Positions 17,994-27,097 of a DNA stretch of 64,000 nt are shown piece after piece. The stretch comes from Methanolacinia petrolearia DSM 11571 (GTDB taxonomy: Archaea > Halobacteriota > Methanomicrobia > Methanomicrobiales > Methanomicrobiaceae). Made by a program: the position numbers and the translations under genes. The stretch covers positions 1,922,001 through 1,986,000 of the forward strand of contig NC_014507.1 of assembly GCF_000147875.1 (NCBI RefSeq), written 5' to 3'. The notes under the pieces are model-generated. The model searched no databases and was not told the origin of the DNA. It saw only the letters and a list, made by a program, of their open reading frames with translations. The first letter of the stretch is position 1. Every line of letters starts with the position of its first letter.

Positions 17994-18466
17994 TGAGAAA
18001 GGGGGCCTGCCGTTTTGGGTACTGGTGGGTTCAGGTCGAATGGAGCGGCGATACGATTCACAGGATCCAGTTCTCACGGAAAGGCGATGAGAGTTACATC
18101 CCCCCCCAGATCAGGCAGTTTGTCAAAGGAAAGAGCACGCAAATCGCCGGCCTGAAATCTATTGCCTTATCGGACGGCCACCCTTACAGGGAGATCTACG
18201 AATCGGTGAAAGAGATACCCTATGGCGAAGTGAAAACCTACTCGGAGATCGGCACCGAGACAGGTTTTCATGCCAGAACAATCGGTGTTGCTATGAGAAG
18301 AAACCCGACACCGCTGATCATCCCCTGCCACAGGGTTGTTGCAAAAAACGGGATCGGCGGCTTTACACCGGAGATCGATATAAAGAAGGCGCTGCTTGAT
18401 ATGGAAAAGAAAAACAGCACTACTCCTATTACCAAAAAAAACAAAAATAAAATGGAAGAATCATGA
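17987..18466 (+). CDS. ogt: Methylated-DNA--protein-cysteine methyltransferase
   Basis: Transfers the alkyl group of O6-alkylguanine to its own Cys in a suicide reaction. Its 159 residues include the helix-turn-helix region VKEIPYGEVKTYSEIG (~71-86), the Arg finger in GVAMRRNP, and the active-site motif LIIPCHRVV (~109-117) with the acceptor Cys. The Lys/Asn-rich tail NTTPITKKNKNK-type segment is not conserved. It starts inside the helicase gene (7-base overlap) and ends in an ATGA overlap with panE. Confidence 0.95.
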   Translation: MVMRKGACRFGYWWVQVEWSGDTIHRIQFSRKGDESYIPPQIRQFVKGKSTQIAGLKSIALSDGHPYREIYESVKEIPYGEVKTYSEIGTETGFHARTIGVAMRRNPTPLIIPCHRVVAKNGIGGFTPEIDIKKALLDMEKKNSTTPITKKNKNKMEES

Positions 18467-19377
18467 AGATTGCATTTTTGGGAGCCGGTGCGGTTGGCCT
18501 CTCTGTAGCAGGAATGCTGTCACGCGTATGCGACGTTTATGCAGTCTGCCGTAAAAGGCATTCCGACGCAATACAATCGCAAGGGCTGATCCTTTCCGGC
18601 ATCTGGGGAGAGCACAACTTCAGATTCCCATGCGGAGAGACTCTCCCGCCTGATGAGAAATTCGACTACATATTCATTACATCGAAATCGCAGGACACCC
18701 GCGAGATCTGCCGGACGAATTCTGAAGCAATAAAAGATTCGAGCGTAATCAGTCTCCAGAACGGTATCGGTAACGAGGAGATTATCTCGGAGTTCACCGA
18801 CAGCGTTATCGGCGGGATGATAATTACAGGGTTCGAATGGAGAGGAAACGGCAAGGTTCATGTCTCGGTACAGGCAGCACCCATGAGGATCGGCCGTTTC
18901 CCATCCGGCCCCGACAAGGATGTAAACTCTCTTGCAGATATCATCCAAAAAGCAGGAATCGATGTAATCACCGATGAAAATATCAGAGGTGCCCTCTGGG
19001 GAAAGACCATGTATAACTGCGCACTAAACCCCATCGGTGCAATTATGCAGGTTCCATACGGCGAACTCCTGAATGACAATGCATGGTCAGTTATCAGAGA
19101 TATTGTCCATGAAGCCTTTGATGTGTGCAGGGCGGAAGGAGTGACCCTCGAATGGTCGTCACCGGATAAATATCTCGCTTTCCTTCATGATACGCAGATC
19201 CCGTCTACGGCAGAACACCACTCTTCCATGTACCAGGATATTTCAGCCGGAAAGAAGACAGAGATCGATTTCATCAATGGGGCGATTGTTGAAAAAGGGA
19301 ATCTCCATAATATCGACACTCCAGTGAACAGGACGATCGTAAATATGATAAAATTCAGGGAGTCGCTGAACAAATAA
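18463..19377 (+). CDS. panE: 2-dehydropantoate 2-reductase
   Basis: NAD(P)H-dependent reduction of ketopantoate to pantoate for coenzyme A synthesis. The 304 residues start with the Rossmann motif FLGAGAVGLSVAG (~5-17). FITSKSQDT (~69) and SLQNGIGNEE (~97-106, the Asn of the family NG motif) follow. The catalytic Lys lies in ALWGKTMYNCALNPIGA (~182-198), and the C-terminal helical domain carries SSMYQDISAGKKTEIDFINGAIV (key residues SM, D, K/RxTEID, NG). In archaea product feedback by CoA has been described for this family. Translationally coupled to ogt. Confidence 0.95.
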   Translation: MKIAFLGAGAVGLSVAGMLSRVCDVYAVCRKRHSDAIQSQGLILSGIWGEHNFRFPCGETLPPDEKFDYIFITSKSQDTREICRTNSEAIKDSSVISLQNGIGNEEIISEFTDSVIGGMIITGFEWRGNGKVHVSVQAAPMRIGRFPSGPDKDVNSLADIIQKAGIDVITDENIRGALWGKTMYNCALNPIGAIMQVPYGELLNDNAWSVIRDIVHEAFDVCRAEGVTLEWSSPDKYLAFLHDTQIPSTAEHHSSMYQDISAGKKTEIDFINGAIVEKGNLHNIDTPVNRTIVNMIKFRESLNK

Positions 19378-19395
19378 ATTGAAGGGGACGGATCT

Positions 19396-20001
19396 TTGAG
19401 AAGCGCAATTATTCTTGCAGGAGGTGAGGCAAAACGGGCAGGGGGCCGTGAGAAATACAGGTTCAGGTACGACGGGGTGCAGTTCATCCAGAGGCTGATT
19501 ACCTCCTTGTCAGGAATCACCGACGAGATAATTGTAGTTGCACGCGACGAAGATCACTGCAGCAGTTTTAAAGACCTGCAGGATCTCTCCGGTGTCGTCA
19601 TTGTATGCGACATCAGAAAGAAGATCGGCCCTCTCGGCGGGATGCATGCGGGAATACAATCCTGCAACGGAGAACTGGTGTTCGTAACAGCATGCGACAT
19701 GCCCTGTATCCACCCTGAAGTCGTCACAAGGCTTTTCGATTCAATAGACGGCCATGACGCAGTAATTCCCAAGTGGAATGAAGAGATGATAGAACCCCTT
19801 CATGCTGTTTACAGGAAATCTGCTCTGACCGAATACCTTGCCGAGCATAAATCTCTCTCCATAAGATCCCTCATCCGCAGTATAGACGCCGTATATGTCG
19901 ATGCCGAATCTTTCAGGGATGTCGACCCGGATCTCGAGACGTTCATGAATATAAACTCCCTGGAAGAACTCGAAAAGATCAACGGGACCCCGGATAAATA
20001 G
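19396..20001 (+). CDS. mobA: Molybdenum cofactor guanylyltransferase
   Basis: Transfers GMP from GTP to molybdopterin to give the MGD form used by formylmethanofuran and formate dehydrogenases. A TTG start at 19396 is supported by AAGGGGACGG upstream. The 201 residues contain the nucleotide motif IILAGGEAKRAGGREK (~5-20), the GPLGGMHAG loop (~77-85) and VTACDMPCIHP (~96-106; Asp for Mg). It follows panE by 18 bases and is followed by rlmH after 2 bases, so it belongs to the same operon. Confidence 0.92.
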   Translation: MRSAIILAGGEAKRAGGREKYRFRYDGVQFIQRLITSLSGITDEIIVVARDEDHCSSFKDLQDLSGVVIVCDIRKKIGPLGGMHAGIQSCNGELVFVTACDMPCIHPEVVTRLFDSIDGHDAVIPKWNEEMIEPLHAVYRKSALTEYLAEHKSLSIRSLIRSIDAVYVDAESFRDVDPDLETFMNINSLEELEKINGTPDK

Positions 20002-20003
20002 CG

Positions 20004-20489
20004 ATGCCCCTGACTGTTTTGATAACCGGTGCAGGAAAGGTGAAAGAGCCTTTCCTCCGTGACGGAATACAGGAATACAAAAAAAGACTTTCGGGCTATG
20101 TCAAAATTTCGCTGGAAGAGGTGCCTGACGAAAGTATCCCGCAGAATATGTCGGAGCAGGTGAAACACAGGATACTTGATACCGAAGGCGAGAATATTTT
20201 AAAAAAAGTTAAAGACGACGATATCGTCGTTCTTCTCGACCTTAAAGGCGATCTCTGGAATTCGGAGAGGCTTGCAGGCATTCTAAAGAATGCAGAACTC
20301 TCGACCTCAGGAAGGCTGGTCTTCGTAATCGGAGGGACACTCGGAGTTTCAGATAAACTAATTAAGAGAGCTAACTACCGCTGGTGCCTCTCCCCGCTCA
20401 CATTTCCCCACCAGATGGTAAGGCTCATTGTCCTCGAACAGCTCTTCAGGGCATGCAAGATTAACAGGGGAGAGGTTTATCACCGGTAA
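20004..20489 (+). CDS. rlmH: 23S rRNA (pseudouridine1915-N3)-methyltransferase
   Basis: A SPOUT-class SAM methyltransferase acting on the helix-69 pseudouridine of 23S rRNA. Its 161 residues match the small single-domain RlmH. LDLKGDLWNSE (~75) is the equivalent of the DxRG segment, FVIGGTLGVSDKL (~108-120) is the glycine-rich SAM-binding knot, and LSPLTFPHQMVRLIVLEQLFRACKINRGEVYHR-type ending (~129-161) is diagnostic, with the terminal YHR. The last gene of the five-gene run that begins with the helicase. Confidence 0.94.
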   Translation: MPLTVLITGAGKVKEPFLRDGIQEYKKRLSGYVKISLEEVPDESIPQNMSEQVKHRILDTEGENILKKVKDDDIVVLLDLKGDLWNSERLAGILKNAELSTSGRLVFVIGGTLGVSDKLIKRANYRWCLSPLTFPHQMVRLIVLEQLFRACKINRGEVYHR

Positions 20490-20659
20490 TTTTGGACATT
20501 TGGTCTTTTAAGGGCATAAGCCCCGGACGGGGCAGCCCCCTACTCAGGTTTTCTTCGCTTCGCTCCGCAAACCTTCGCAATTGTGATAACCCGGCCTAGT
20601 CCTCGACCTGAATTTTATTTCAGTCAGATGATTTTTTCCTGAGCGAGTTGGGGACGCTC

Positions 20660-20730
20660 GCCCGTCCCCACTCGCGATTTATCGCCATGAGGGGGCGGGT
20701 TATAGGGAGGGGGAATCGTCCCCCTCCCTT
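20660..20730. repeat. 71-bp GC-rich hairpin repeat, copy A
   Basis: Starts GCCCGTCCCC, has CCATGAGGGGG in the middle and ends in a hairpin GGGAGGGGG - AATCGT - CCCCCTCCC. It aligns without gaps to copy B at 20955-21025, differing at about 12 of 71 positions by my count; stem bases are conserved while loop bases differ. Confidence 0.85.
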
Positions 20731-20954
20731 CATAAATAACAAATAAAAATATTTCCAAAGGCAACCCTTGCGCGATTCGCTTCGCGAAACGCCCTGACCT
20801 CAGGGCTTCGCGCTATCGCGATAACCCGGCCTGGACGCTACCCTCTCGGGTAGCCTCGGCCGGGGAAAAGATCTGAGACGGGTAGATCAATGACAAAGAA
20901 ATCATGTTTGGATTTTAAAAAACTGAAAATTTTTATGGAGCAAAGGGGGCCCTT

Positions 20955-21025
20955 GCCCGTCCCCGCATGCGACCTATCACCATGAGGGGGAGGGTCTAAG
21001 GGAGGGGGAAACTTCCCCCTCCCTT
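20955..21025. repeat. 71-bp GC-rich hairpin repeat, copy B
   Basis: Same orientation as copy A, 295 bp further on. Ends in GGGAGGGGG - AAACTT - CCCCCTCCC. The exact conservation of the stem against a changed loop suggests selection on, or transposition of, the hairpin. Confidence 0.85.
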
Positions 21026-21076
21026 TAGCAACCCACCTTTCAACATACAATGAAAAAATCAAAATGAGATTTTACC

Positions 21077-21844
21077 TCAAAAAAAATTCTTCCGTCCCGA
21101 AGCGTCTCTTGAATATTTGCCGAACTCAGGACTCTTCAAAAGCTCATCGCCCCTGAACACAGGGCCATCCCTGCAGACCCTCAATCCTGTTGAGTCCATG
21201 CAGCACGACCCGCAGATCCCGACCCCGCATTTCATGTATCTCGCAAGCGAGAACTGGGTTCTTTCTTCGGCGCATTTTTCTCTGACGACAGAGAGAACGC
21301 CTTTCATCATCATCTCCGGGCCGCATACGCATATGGTGTCATATTCATCAAGGTCAGTCTCCCGTAAAAGATCGGTCACGAAACCGTGATGACCGTAAGA
21401 GCCGTCGTCCGTCGAAATTTTAACTTCACCACAGTTGCCGAGCCGATCCCTGAACGGGATCTCGGATTCCTTCTGGGCTCCCAAAAGGAATGTCTCAACT
21501 CTCCCTGAAAGGGCGATCGTTCGCAGCGGTGCGGCACCGACACCACCGGCAACGGCAAGTACTTTACCCTTGGGTGAGAAGCCGTTGCCAAGCGGTCCTT
21601 TTATTCCGAGCCTCTGTCCTTCTTTATATGAAAACAGTGCCTCTGTCGCCTCACCGATTTTCTGTACTGTTATCGAGTTCTCCGAGGAAAATCCCATAGG
21701 AACTTCGTCCACTCCCGGAACCCACACCATGCAGAACTGGCCCGGATTGATTATGAACTTCCTGTCGAATTCAATAGTTCTTATATTGGGCGTTTCTTCG
21801 AATACGCTGGTCACCGTAACAGGGATCGACCTCTGATCACTCAT
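21077..21844 (-). CDS. pyrK: Dihydroorotate dehydrogenase electron transfer subunit
   Basis: FAD/[2Fe-2S] subunit that passes electrons from PyrD to NAD in class 1B dihydroorotate dehydrogenase. The ATG at 21844 overlaps the pyrD stop and has GGGGTG upstream (a GTG at 21850 is possible). Its ~255 residues comprise a ferredoxin-reductase-like FAD domain (FIINPGQFCMVWVPG), an NAD-binding domain (VAGGVGAAPLRTIA, ~100; VCGPEMMMKGV) and the C-terminal cluster-binding motif CGVGICGSCC with a further Cys in RVCRDGPVF. Forms a complex with the next gene upstream. Confidence 0.95.
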   Translation of the reverse strand: MSDQRSIPVTVTSVFEETPNIRTIEFDRKFIINPGQFCMVWVPGVDEVPMGFSSENSITVQKIGEATEALFSYKEGQRLGIKGPLGNGFSPKGKVLAVAGGVGAAPLRTIALSGRVETFLLGAQKESEIPFRDRLGNCGEVKISTDDGSYGHHGFVTDLLRETDLDEYDTICVCGPEMMMKGVLSVVREKCAEERTQFSLARYMKCGVGICGSCCMDSTGLRVCRDGPVFRGDELLKSPEFGKYSRDASGRKNFF

Positions 21845-22727
21845 GCGCACACCCCACTATCTCTTCGGCAGACACTCCGTCCCCGGAGTATAATTCACCG
21901 GATATCTTTTCGAATATATCGACACCGTTCAGAACTGCACTTCCAATCTCCACTGCACTCGCCCCTGCCATCATCATCTCGATAACATTGTCCGCCGATG
22001 AGACCCCGCCGCATCCTACGATCGGGATGTCGCATGCTTCATAGAGATCCCATACGCATTTAACCGCAATGGGGAAGATCGCATCACCTGAAAGCCCGCC
22101 GGAACCGTTGCCGAGCATCGGCTTCCTGAGATCGGTGGATATCCTCATGGCACGGACCGTATTGATTGCAACCAGGGCCGAGGCCCCGGCCCTCTCCGCG
22201 GCGGCTCCGCAGTCGGCAATACTCGTGACATTCGGGGTTAGCTTGACCCATACGGGTTTTCCGGTTTTCGAGACCGCACGGGTGCATTCATAAACCAGAT
22301 CAGGGTCAGATCCAATCTGCGCCCCGTAACCTTCCGCATGCGGGCACGATACGTTCAGCTCGAAACCCGCCGCACTGTCCATAAACCATGAAGCAACCTC
22401 TGCAAACTCCTCCGGGTTCGCGCCGAATATGCTGGCGATTACCGGTTTGCCCTTCAGGGGAGCGATCTCCTCAGTGAAATCACGCGAAGGGTTTGGAAGC
22501 CCCATCGCGTTGATTACAGCGCCGTCGAGAACCTGAACGCAAGGACCCTTGTGACCTTCCTTGGGGTAAGGCCCGATAGACTTCGTAACCACACCGCCGG
22601 CACCGGACTCAAGAACCCTGTTTAAGGATGCGCCGGTTGTTCCCAGAACACCTGCCGCAAGAATAAGATGATTTTTCAGATCGATTCCGCCCACGGAGAC
22701 GGAATCTTTTAAATTCAACGTTATCAT
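21837..22727 (-). CDS. pyrD: Dihydroorotate dehydrogenase, class 1B catalytic subunit
   Basis: Oxidises dihydroorotate to orotate in pyrimidine synthesis with FMN. The 296-residue TIM barrel shows LILAAGVLGTTG (~21), NAMGLPNPS (~74), the catalytic base Cys in FELNVSCPHAEGYG (~125-138; Cys rather than Ser marks class 1), VKLTPNV (~161), INTVRAM and the FMN-phosphate motif IVGCGGVSSADN (~241) with GASAVEIGSA. Overlaps pyrK, with which it functions. Confidence 0.96.
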   Translation of the reverse strand: MITLNLKDSVSVGGIDLKNHLILAAGVLGTTGASLNRVLESGAGGVVTKSIGPYPKEGHKGPCVQVLDGAVINAMGLPNPSRDFTEEIAPLKGKPVIASIFGANPEEFAEVASWFMDSAAGFELNVSCPHAEGYGAQIGSDPDLVYECTRAVSKTGKPVWVKLTPNVTSIADCGAAAERAGASALVAINTVRAMRISTDLRKPMLGNGSGGLSGDAIFPIAVKCVWDLYEACDIPIVGCGGVSSADNVIEMMMAGASAVEIGSAVLNGVDIFEKISGELYSGDGVSAEEIVGCAHE

Positions 22728-22786
22728 CAGGAATAGAAATTAAATTGTAGCTATTATTATTTTAGCATAATCCAAACCATCTATGA

Positions 22787-23653
22787 ATGACAGTCCTCTC
22801 GATACTGGGCGCAGGCAAGATCGGCGGCGAGGTTGCATTTCTATCCGCGGCCACCGGAATTGCCGGTGAAATAAATCTTTTCGACATAAACAAACCCCTC
22901 CTTGAGGCTCAGAAGCTTGATCTTCTCCATACCGGACTCGACATCACTATCGATACCGATCCTGAAAACATCCGCAACTCCGATATCATTCTCTTTGCCG
23001 CAGGAATGGCAAGGAATCCACAGATAAAGACCAGGGCAGATCTTCTCGACGTCAATATCCGCGTCGCGTCCGAGTGCATGAAATGCATAAGCGGTTTTGA
23101 TGGGGTGTTCATTACCGTTACAAACCCGATGGACGCTCTAAATTATTATCTCTGCACAAAAGGCGGGATTGAAAGAGAGAAGTGCATCGGCTTCGGCGGA
23201 CAGCTTGACACGGCAAGACTCCACCTGTTCCTGAAGGAGAAAGGAATTGCCCCCGACAATACCGCGCAGGCCCTGGGAGAGCACGGGGAGTTTCAGGTTC
23301 CTATCTTCTCGGGTCTTGAGGATGAAGTCCCGACCGACCTGCGCGAGGAGATCCTCATTAAGATGCGTGGAGCGAGTATGCCGGTCATCAAGGGAAAAGG
23401 CGGAACGGTATTCGGCCCGGCCCAGAATATAGTCGACCTTATCAGAATTATTTCACAGGATTTGCGCGAGACTGTTCCGTGCTCCTGTGCCCTCGACGGT
23501 GAATACGGGATCTCCTCCTGCTCGATAGGAGTCCCGGCAGTTATCGGACGCGAAGGCATACTACGGATCGAAGAAACAAATCTTGACGAATGGGAGACGA
23601 ACAAGATGAAAGAAGCGGCAGAACACCTGAAGACACTCTGTGGGAGATTCTGA
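22787..23653 (+). CDS. mdh: Malate dehydrogenase (LDH/MDH superfamily)
   Basis: NAD(P)-dependent interconversion of malate and oxaloacetate, part of the partial reductive TCA route of methanogens. The 288 residues show the Rossmann motif ILGAGKIGG (~6-14) with Asp at the end of strand 2 (FDINK, favouring NAD). The Arg in GMARNPQIKTR (~74-84) sits where malate enzymes have Arg and lactate enzymes Gln. TVTNPMDAL (~111) and the catalytic His in LGEHGEFQVP (~163-172) complete the site. It begins a long plus-strand run of core genes. A second ATG four bases upstream is out of frame. Confidence 0.93.
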   Translation: MTVLSILGAGKIGGEVAFLSAATGIAGEINLFDINKPLLEAQKLDLLHTGLDITIDTDPENIRNSDIILFAAGMARNPQIKTRADLLDVNIRVASECMKCISGFDGVFITVTNPMDALNYYLCTKGGIEREKCIGFGGQLDTARLHLFLKEKGIAPDNTAQALGEHGEFQVPIFSGLEDEVPTDLREEILIKMRGASMPVIKGKGGTVFGPAQNIVDLIRIISQDLRETVPCSCALDGEYGISSCSIGVPAVIGREGILRIEETNLDEWETNKMKEAAEHLKTLCGRF

Positions 23654-23654
23654 G

Positions 23655-26057
23655 ATGGATCAGAAACAGGAGCAGGAACCATCACAGCCGGTCTCTGTCG
23701 CCATCAACCAGGTCGAATACTCGAATACTGCCGAAGGGTCGATCGTACATATCCTCGGCCGGGACGAGTCGGGGAAGGCTCACGAAATCAGGGTGAAAGG
23801 ATTCAGGCCGTATTTTTATGCACCTGTCGGGCAGGTTGAAAAGGTCCCTACTCCGGATTCGGCCGAAGTCGACTTTACACACGAATACACCTCGATAAGA
23901 GGCGAAAAACTCCGAAGGATCTATACGAGGACTCCGGGAGATGTCAGAGATGTAAGGGACAGGTACACTCATTTCGAAGCCGACATCCTCTTCACCACGC
24001 GATTTACGATCGACTGCGGCATCACCGGCGGTATTACAGCACCTTCCGAATATGCGGATTATACAGATATCAGCCCATGTAGCCTGAGCGTCTCACCCCG
24101 TGTCTGCATGATGGATATCGAATGCGAGGACCTAAACGGCTTCCCAGATCCCAACCGCGACAGGATCAACTGCATCACATGCTGGGACTCATACGACGAT
24201 CATTATACCACTTTCTTCTGGAAGAACGAGGATTCGCCGTTTAAAGGCAGCATCAAACCGTCGCTGGAGAATCATACGGTGCAGGAGTTTGATAGCGAGA
24301 AAGGACTCCTGATGGCACTGGTATCCTACATACGCGAAAAAGATCCCGATATAATGTCGGGCTGGAATTTCGTAGACTTCGATATCCCCTACACTCTCGG
24401 CAGGATGAAGAACCTGAACATTCACGAGGATGCACTTTCAAGACTCCCCGGCGTTTCTTCCAGAGCTCCCGTGAGAGGCAGGGCCATATTCGACCTTCTC
24501 ACAGCATACAAAAAGATGCAGGGAGCAAGGAAAGAATCATACAGGCTCGACGCAATCGGGGAAGAAGAACTCGGCGAGGGAAAGATCAGGTACAGCGGGA
24601 CGATATCAGAACTCTGGATCGAAGACCCGCAGACCCTTGTCGACTATAACCTGAAGGATGTCGAACTCTGCGTCGGGATAAACAAAAAGAACGATATTAT
24701 CGAGTTCTACCAGGAGATTGCAAGATATGTCGGATGCCCGCTCGACAACACAATAAATTCCTCGAACATTGTCGATATATTCGTCCTTCGAAAGGCTCAC
24801 GGGAAGTACGTGCTTCCGTCGAAGGGATTTGCAAATGCAGAGGAGTTCGAGGGTGCGACTGTATTCGACCCGTCGCTCGGGGTGAAAGAGAACGTCGTTG
24901 TCCTCGACCTGAAATCCCTCTACCCGATGTGTATGATGACGATCAACGCATCGCCGGAGACCAAAGATCCTAACGGCGAACTGCATGCCCCTAACGGGAT
25001 CAGGTTCAGGAAAGAGCCCGACGGTCTCACGAGGAGCATAATCAGCGATCTGCTTGCCGAAAGGGACGAAAAGAAGGCACTCAGGAATAAATACGAATAC
25101 GGATCCCCCGAGTACAAACTCTACGACATCCAGCAGAACGTCATGAAGGTAATAATGAACACCTACTACGGTGTCAGCGGATATGCAAGGTTCAGGCTGT
25201 ACGACAGGGAGATCGGGTCAGCCGTAACATCGGTCGGACGGGCGATAATCGAGCATACGCGAAATGTCATCGAGAAGATGGGATTCACCGTCCTCTACGG
25301 GGATACCGACAGCTGCATGATCCAGCTTCCTCCACTCGACAGGGGAGAGACCATCAACACCGCACGTGAGATCGAAGCGGAGCTCAACTCAAGTTACTCC
25401 ACCTTTGCAAAGGAAGTGCTCGGGGCCGAGAAGCACTACTTCTCGATAAAATTCGAAAAGATCTACAAGCGGTTCTTTCAGGCAGGACGCAAGAAGAGAT
25501 ACGCGGGACACCTTGTCTGGAAAGAGGGACAGGATATTGACAAGATAGACATCGTCGGATTCGAGATGAAGAGAAGCGACTCCTCCCACATGACCAAAGT
25601 GGTCCAGCTCCACGTGATGGAGCTGATCCTGAAGGGATCCGAGATCTCAGAACTCAAGGCATATCTCAAAGAGATAATCACCGGGTACAGGAAAGGAAGA
25701 TATTCACTCGATGACATCGGCGTTCCGGGAGGGATCGGCAAGGCCCTCGATGCATATGAAACCAAGGACGCCCAGGTCCGCGGTGCGATGTATTCTAATA
25801 AATATCTCGGGACTGATTTCAAGAGAGGCAGCAAACCGAAGCGTGTCTACGTCAAAAATGTCACATCGAAGTATCCCAAGACGGATGTAATATGTTTCGA
25901 GTATGCCGACCAGGTGCCCCCTGAATTCATAGTGGACTACGAGACCATGCTTGAAAAGAGCATCAAGCAGCCTATATCGAGAATTATAGAGGCTATAGGG
26001 CTGAAGTGGGATGATATCGACCCGTCGAGAACGACGCTCTTCGATTTCGGAATGTAG
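23655..26057 (+). CDS. polB: Family B DNA polymerase
   Basis: Replicative or repair DNA polymerase with proofreading. ATG at 23655 is one base after the mdh stop; an in-frame ATG at 23640 lies within mdh. The ~800 residues carry exonuclease motifs MMDIECED (~150), NFVDFDIPY (~242) and YNLKDVELC (~330), then polymerase motif A DLKSLYPMCMM (~418), motif B in MNTYYGVSGYARFR (~500) and motif C YGDTDS (~550), all with catalytic Asp residues intact. The KKRYAGHLVWKEG segment (~620) belongs to the thumb. No intein is present. Length is typical for archaeal PolB. Confidence 0.96.
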   Translation: MDQKQEQEPSQPVSVAINQVEYSNTAEGSIVHILGRDESGKAHEIRVKGFRPYFYAPVGQVEKVPTPDSAEVDFTHEYTSIRGEKLRRIYTRTPGDVRDVRDRYTHFEADILFTTRFTIDCGITGGITAPSEYADYTDISPCSLSVSPRVCMMDIECEDLNGFPDPNRDRINCITCWDSYDDHYTTFFWKNEDSPFKGSIKPSLENHTVQEFDSEKGLLMALVSYIREKDPDIMSGWNFVDFDIPYTLGRMKNLNIHEDALSRLPGVSSRAPVRGRAIFDLLTAYKKMQGARKESYRLDAIGEEELGEGKIRYSGTISELWIEDPQTLVDYNLKDVELCVGINKKNDIIEFYQEIARYVGCPLDNTINSSNIVDIFVLRKAHGKYVLPSKGFANAEEFEGATVFDPSLGVKENVVVLDLKSLYPMCMMTINASPETKDPNGELHAPNGIRFRKEPDGLTRSIISDLLAERDEKKALRNKYEYGSPEYKLYDIQQNVMKVIMNTYYGVSGYARFRLYDREIGSAVTSVGRAIIEHTRNVIEKMGFTVLYGDTDSCMIQLPPLDRGETINTAREIEAELNSSYSTFAKEVLGAEKHYFSIKFEKIYKRFFQAGRKKRYAGHLVWKEGQDIDKIDIVGFEMKRSDSSHMTKVVQLHVMELILKGSEISELKAYLKEIITGYRKGRYSLDDIGVPGGIGKALDAYETKDAQVRGAMYSNKYLGTDFKRGSKPKRVYVKNVTSKYPKTDVICFEYADQVPPEFIVDYETMLEKSIKQPISRIIEAIGLKWDDIDPSRTTLFDFGM

Positions 26058-26084
26058 AGGCAACGATAAAATCAGGATTATATT

Positions 26085-27086
26085 ATGAGCATTAAGATTA
26101 CGGGATGGATGGAGCACGGGGGAAAGATCCTCTCGAACGAAGAGATCATGAACGTGACCAGGGGAGACTCACCTCTTCTTTGCAGTTGTGGCGGCGAATT
26201 TTACCTTGAATGGGACGACTGCCGGGCGAGGGATCATCTCGGCATCATTCCCGGAGATTGTCCGCCGGGAAAGATCGTGTGCAACGGAAAGGATGTCTGC
26301 AGCATCTGCCCGGAGATCCCGGATCTCAGTCTTGACGATGCAATAATACAGTCCATCCGGCTCAGGAGCGATGAAGGCGTTGTGGCCTTCTCGGGCGGTG
26401 TAGATTCTGCGCTTGTCGCGGCGATCTCCGGAAGGCCGGCAGTAACTGTAGGCATCAGCGGCTGCCACGACATCATTCATTCGAAAGAGGTTGCAGAGCT
26501 GGCAGGACTGAAATCTCATACGATCTGTGAGATTGAACCCGACGAGATAGAACCGGTGTTGAAAAAGGTTCTCAGGGTAATCCCGAGGAAGACACCGCTC
26601 GACGCATCGATCGCGGCCACGCTCTTCTTTGTTGCAAGGTGGGCGTCCGAAAACGGGCATAAGAGAGTACTTGCAGGGCAGGGTGCCGATGAACTGTTCG
26701 GCGGCTACGCCCGCTATCTCGAGCCCGGCGATCCTGCCGAAAAGCTGAAAACGGATTTCGAAAGCCTCGCTGTTCAGTCCAAACGAGATCAGGCGGTTGC
26801 CTCGATTCACGGTACATATGTCTCGTGCCCGTACCTTGACATGAGAGTGGTGCGCGCTTCAAAGGCACTACCACCAGGCGGAATGGTCCGTGATGGTATC
26901 CGAAAATACCCCCTGAGAGCGGTCGCAGCATCGCATATGCCCGAAGAAGCAGCCTTTTACAGCAAGAAAGCGATGCAATACGGGAGCGGAGTGTGGAAAG
27001 AAATCCAGAGACTTGCACGTAAAAACGGTTATAAAAATTCGGTGCAACGGTACATAGATCAATTGATTAATCAAATTAATCCCTGA
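26085..27086 (+). CDS. Asparagine-synthetase-like PP-loop protein with reduced N-terminal domain
   Basis: The C-terminal two thirds match the asparagine synthetase B ATP-pyrophosphatase domain: PP-loop AFSGGVDSALVA (~101-112), LAGQGADELFGGYARY (~202-217) and CPYLDMRVV (~250). The first ~95 residues are a shrunken remnant of the glutaminase domain. EWDDCRARDHLGIIPG resembles the ARDxLGIKP turn, but the protein does not begin with the catalytic Cys2, so it cannot use glutamine by the usual route. Cysteines in LLCSCGG and VCSICP could instead bind metal. It sits directly before gatCAB, the Asp-tRNA(Asn) amidotransferase, so asparagine metabolism is a plausible theme. Ammonia-dependent asparagine synthesis or another AMP-forming ligation are the alternatives. 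Confidence 0.85.
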   Translation: MSIKITGWMEHGGKILSNEEIMNVTRGDSPLLCSCGGEFYLEWDDCRARDHLGIIPGDCPPGKIVCNGKDVCSICPEIPDLSLDDAIIQSIRLRSDEGVVAFSGGVDSALVAAISGRPAVTVGISGCHDIIHSKEVAELAGLKSHTICEIEPDEIEPVLKKVLRVIPRKTPLDASIAATLFFVARWASENGHKRVLAGQGADELFGGYARYLEPGDPAEKLKTDFESLAVQSKRDQAVASIHGTYVSCPYLDMRVVRASKALPPGGMVRDGIRKYPLRAVAASHMPEEAAFYSKKAMQYGSGVWKEIQRLARKNGYKNSVQRYIDQLINQINP

Positions 27087-27097
27087 GGGTTCATTAA

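Larger units (their letters stand above)
20490..21076. other. GC-rich intergenic region with no gene
   Basis: A 587-bp gap between two convergent genes, more GC-rich than its neighbours. It holds two copies of a 71-bp hairpin repeat and, upstream of each, the word GATAACCCGGCCT (20585-20597 and 20820-20832) preceded by TTCGC-rich inverted words such as GATTCGCTTCGCGAA. I see no credible protein; the one short open frame here spans the repeats. It may be a decayed mobile repeat or a structured RNA. Confidence 0.75.

Noticed and set aside
20838-21062. 74-codon minus-strand open frame in the GC-rich gap
   Set aside because: Made of the hairpin repeat itself (PPPLDPPPHGD-type translation), so not a credible protein.
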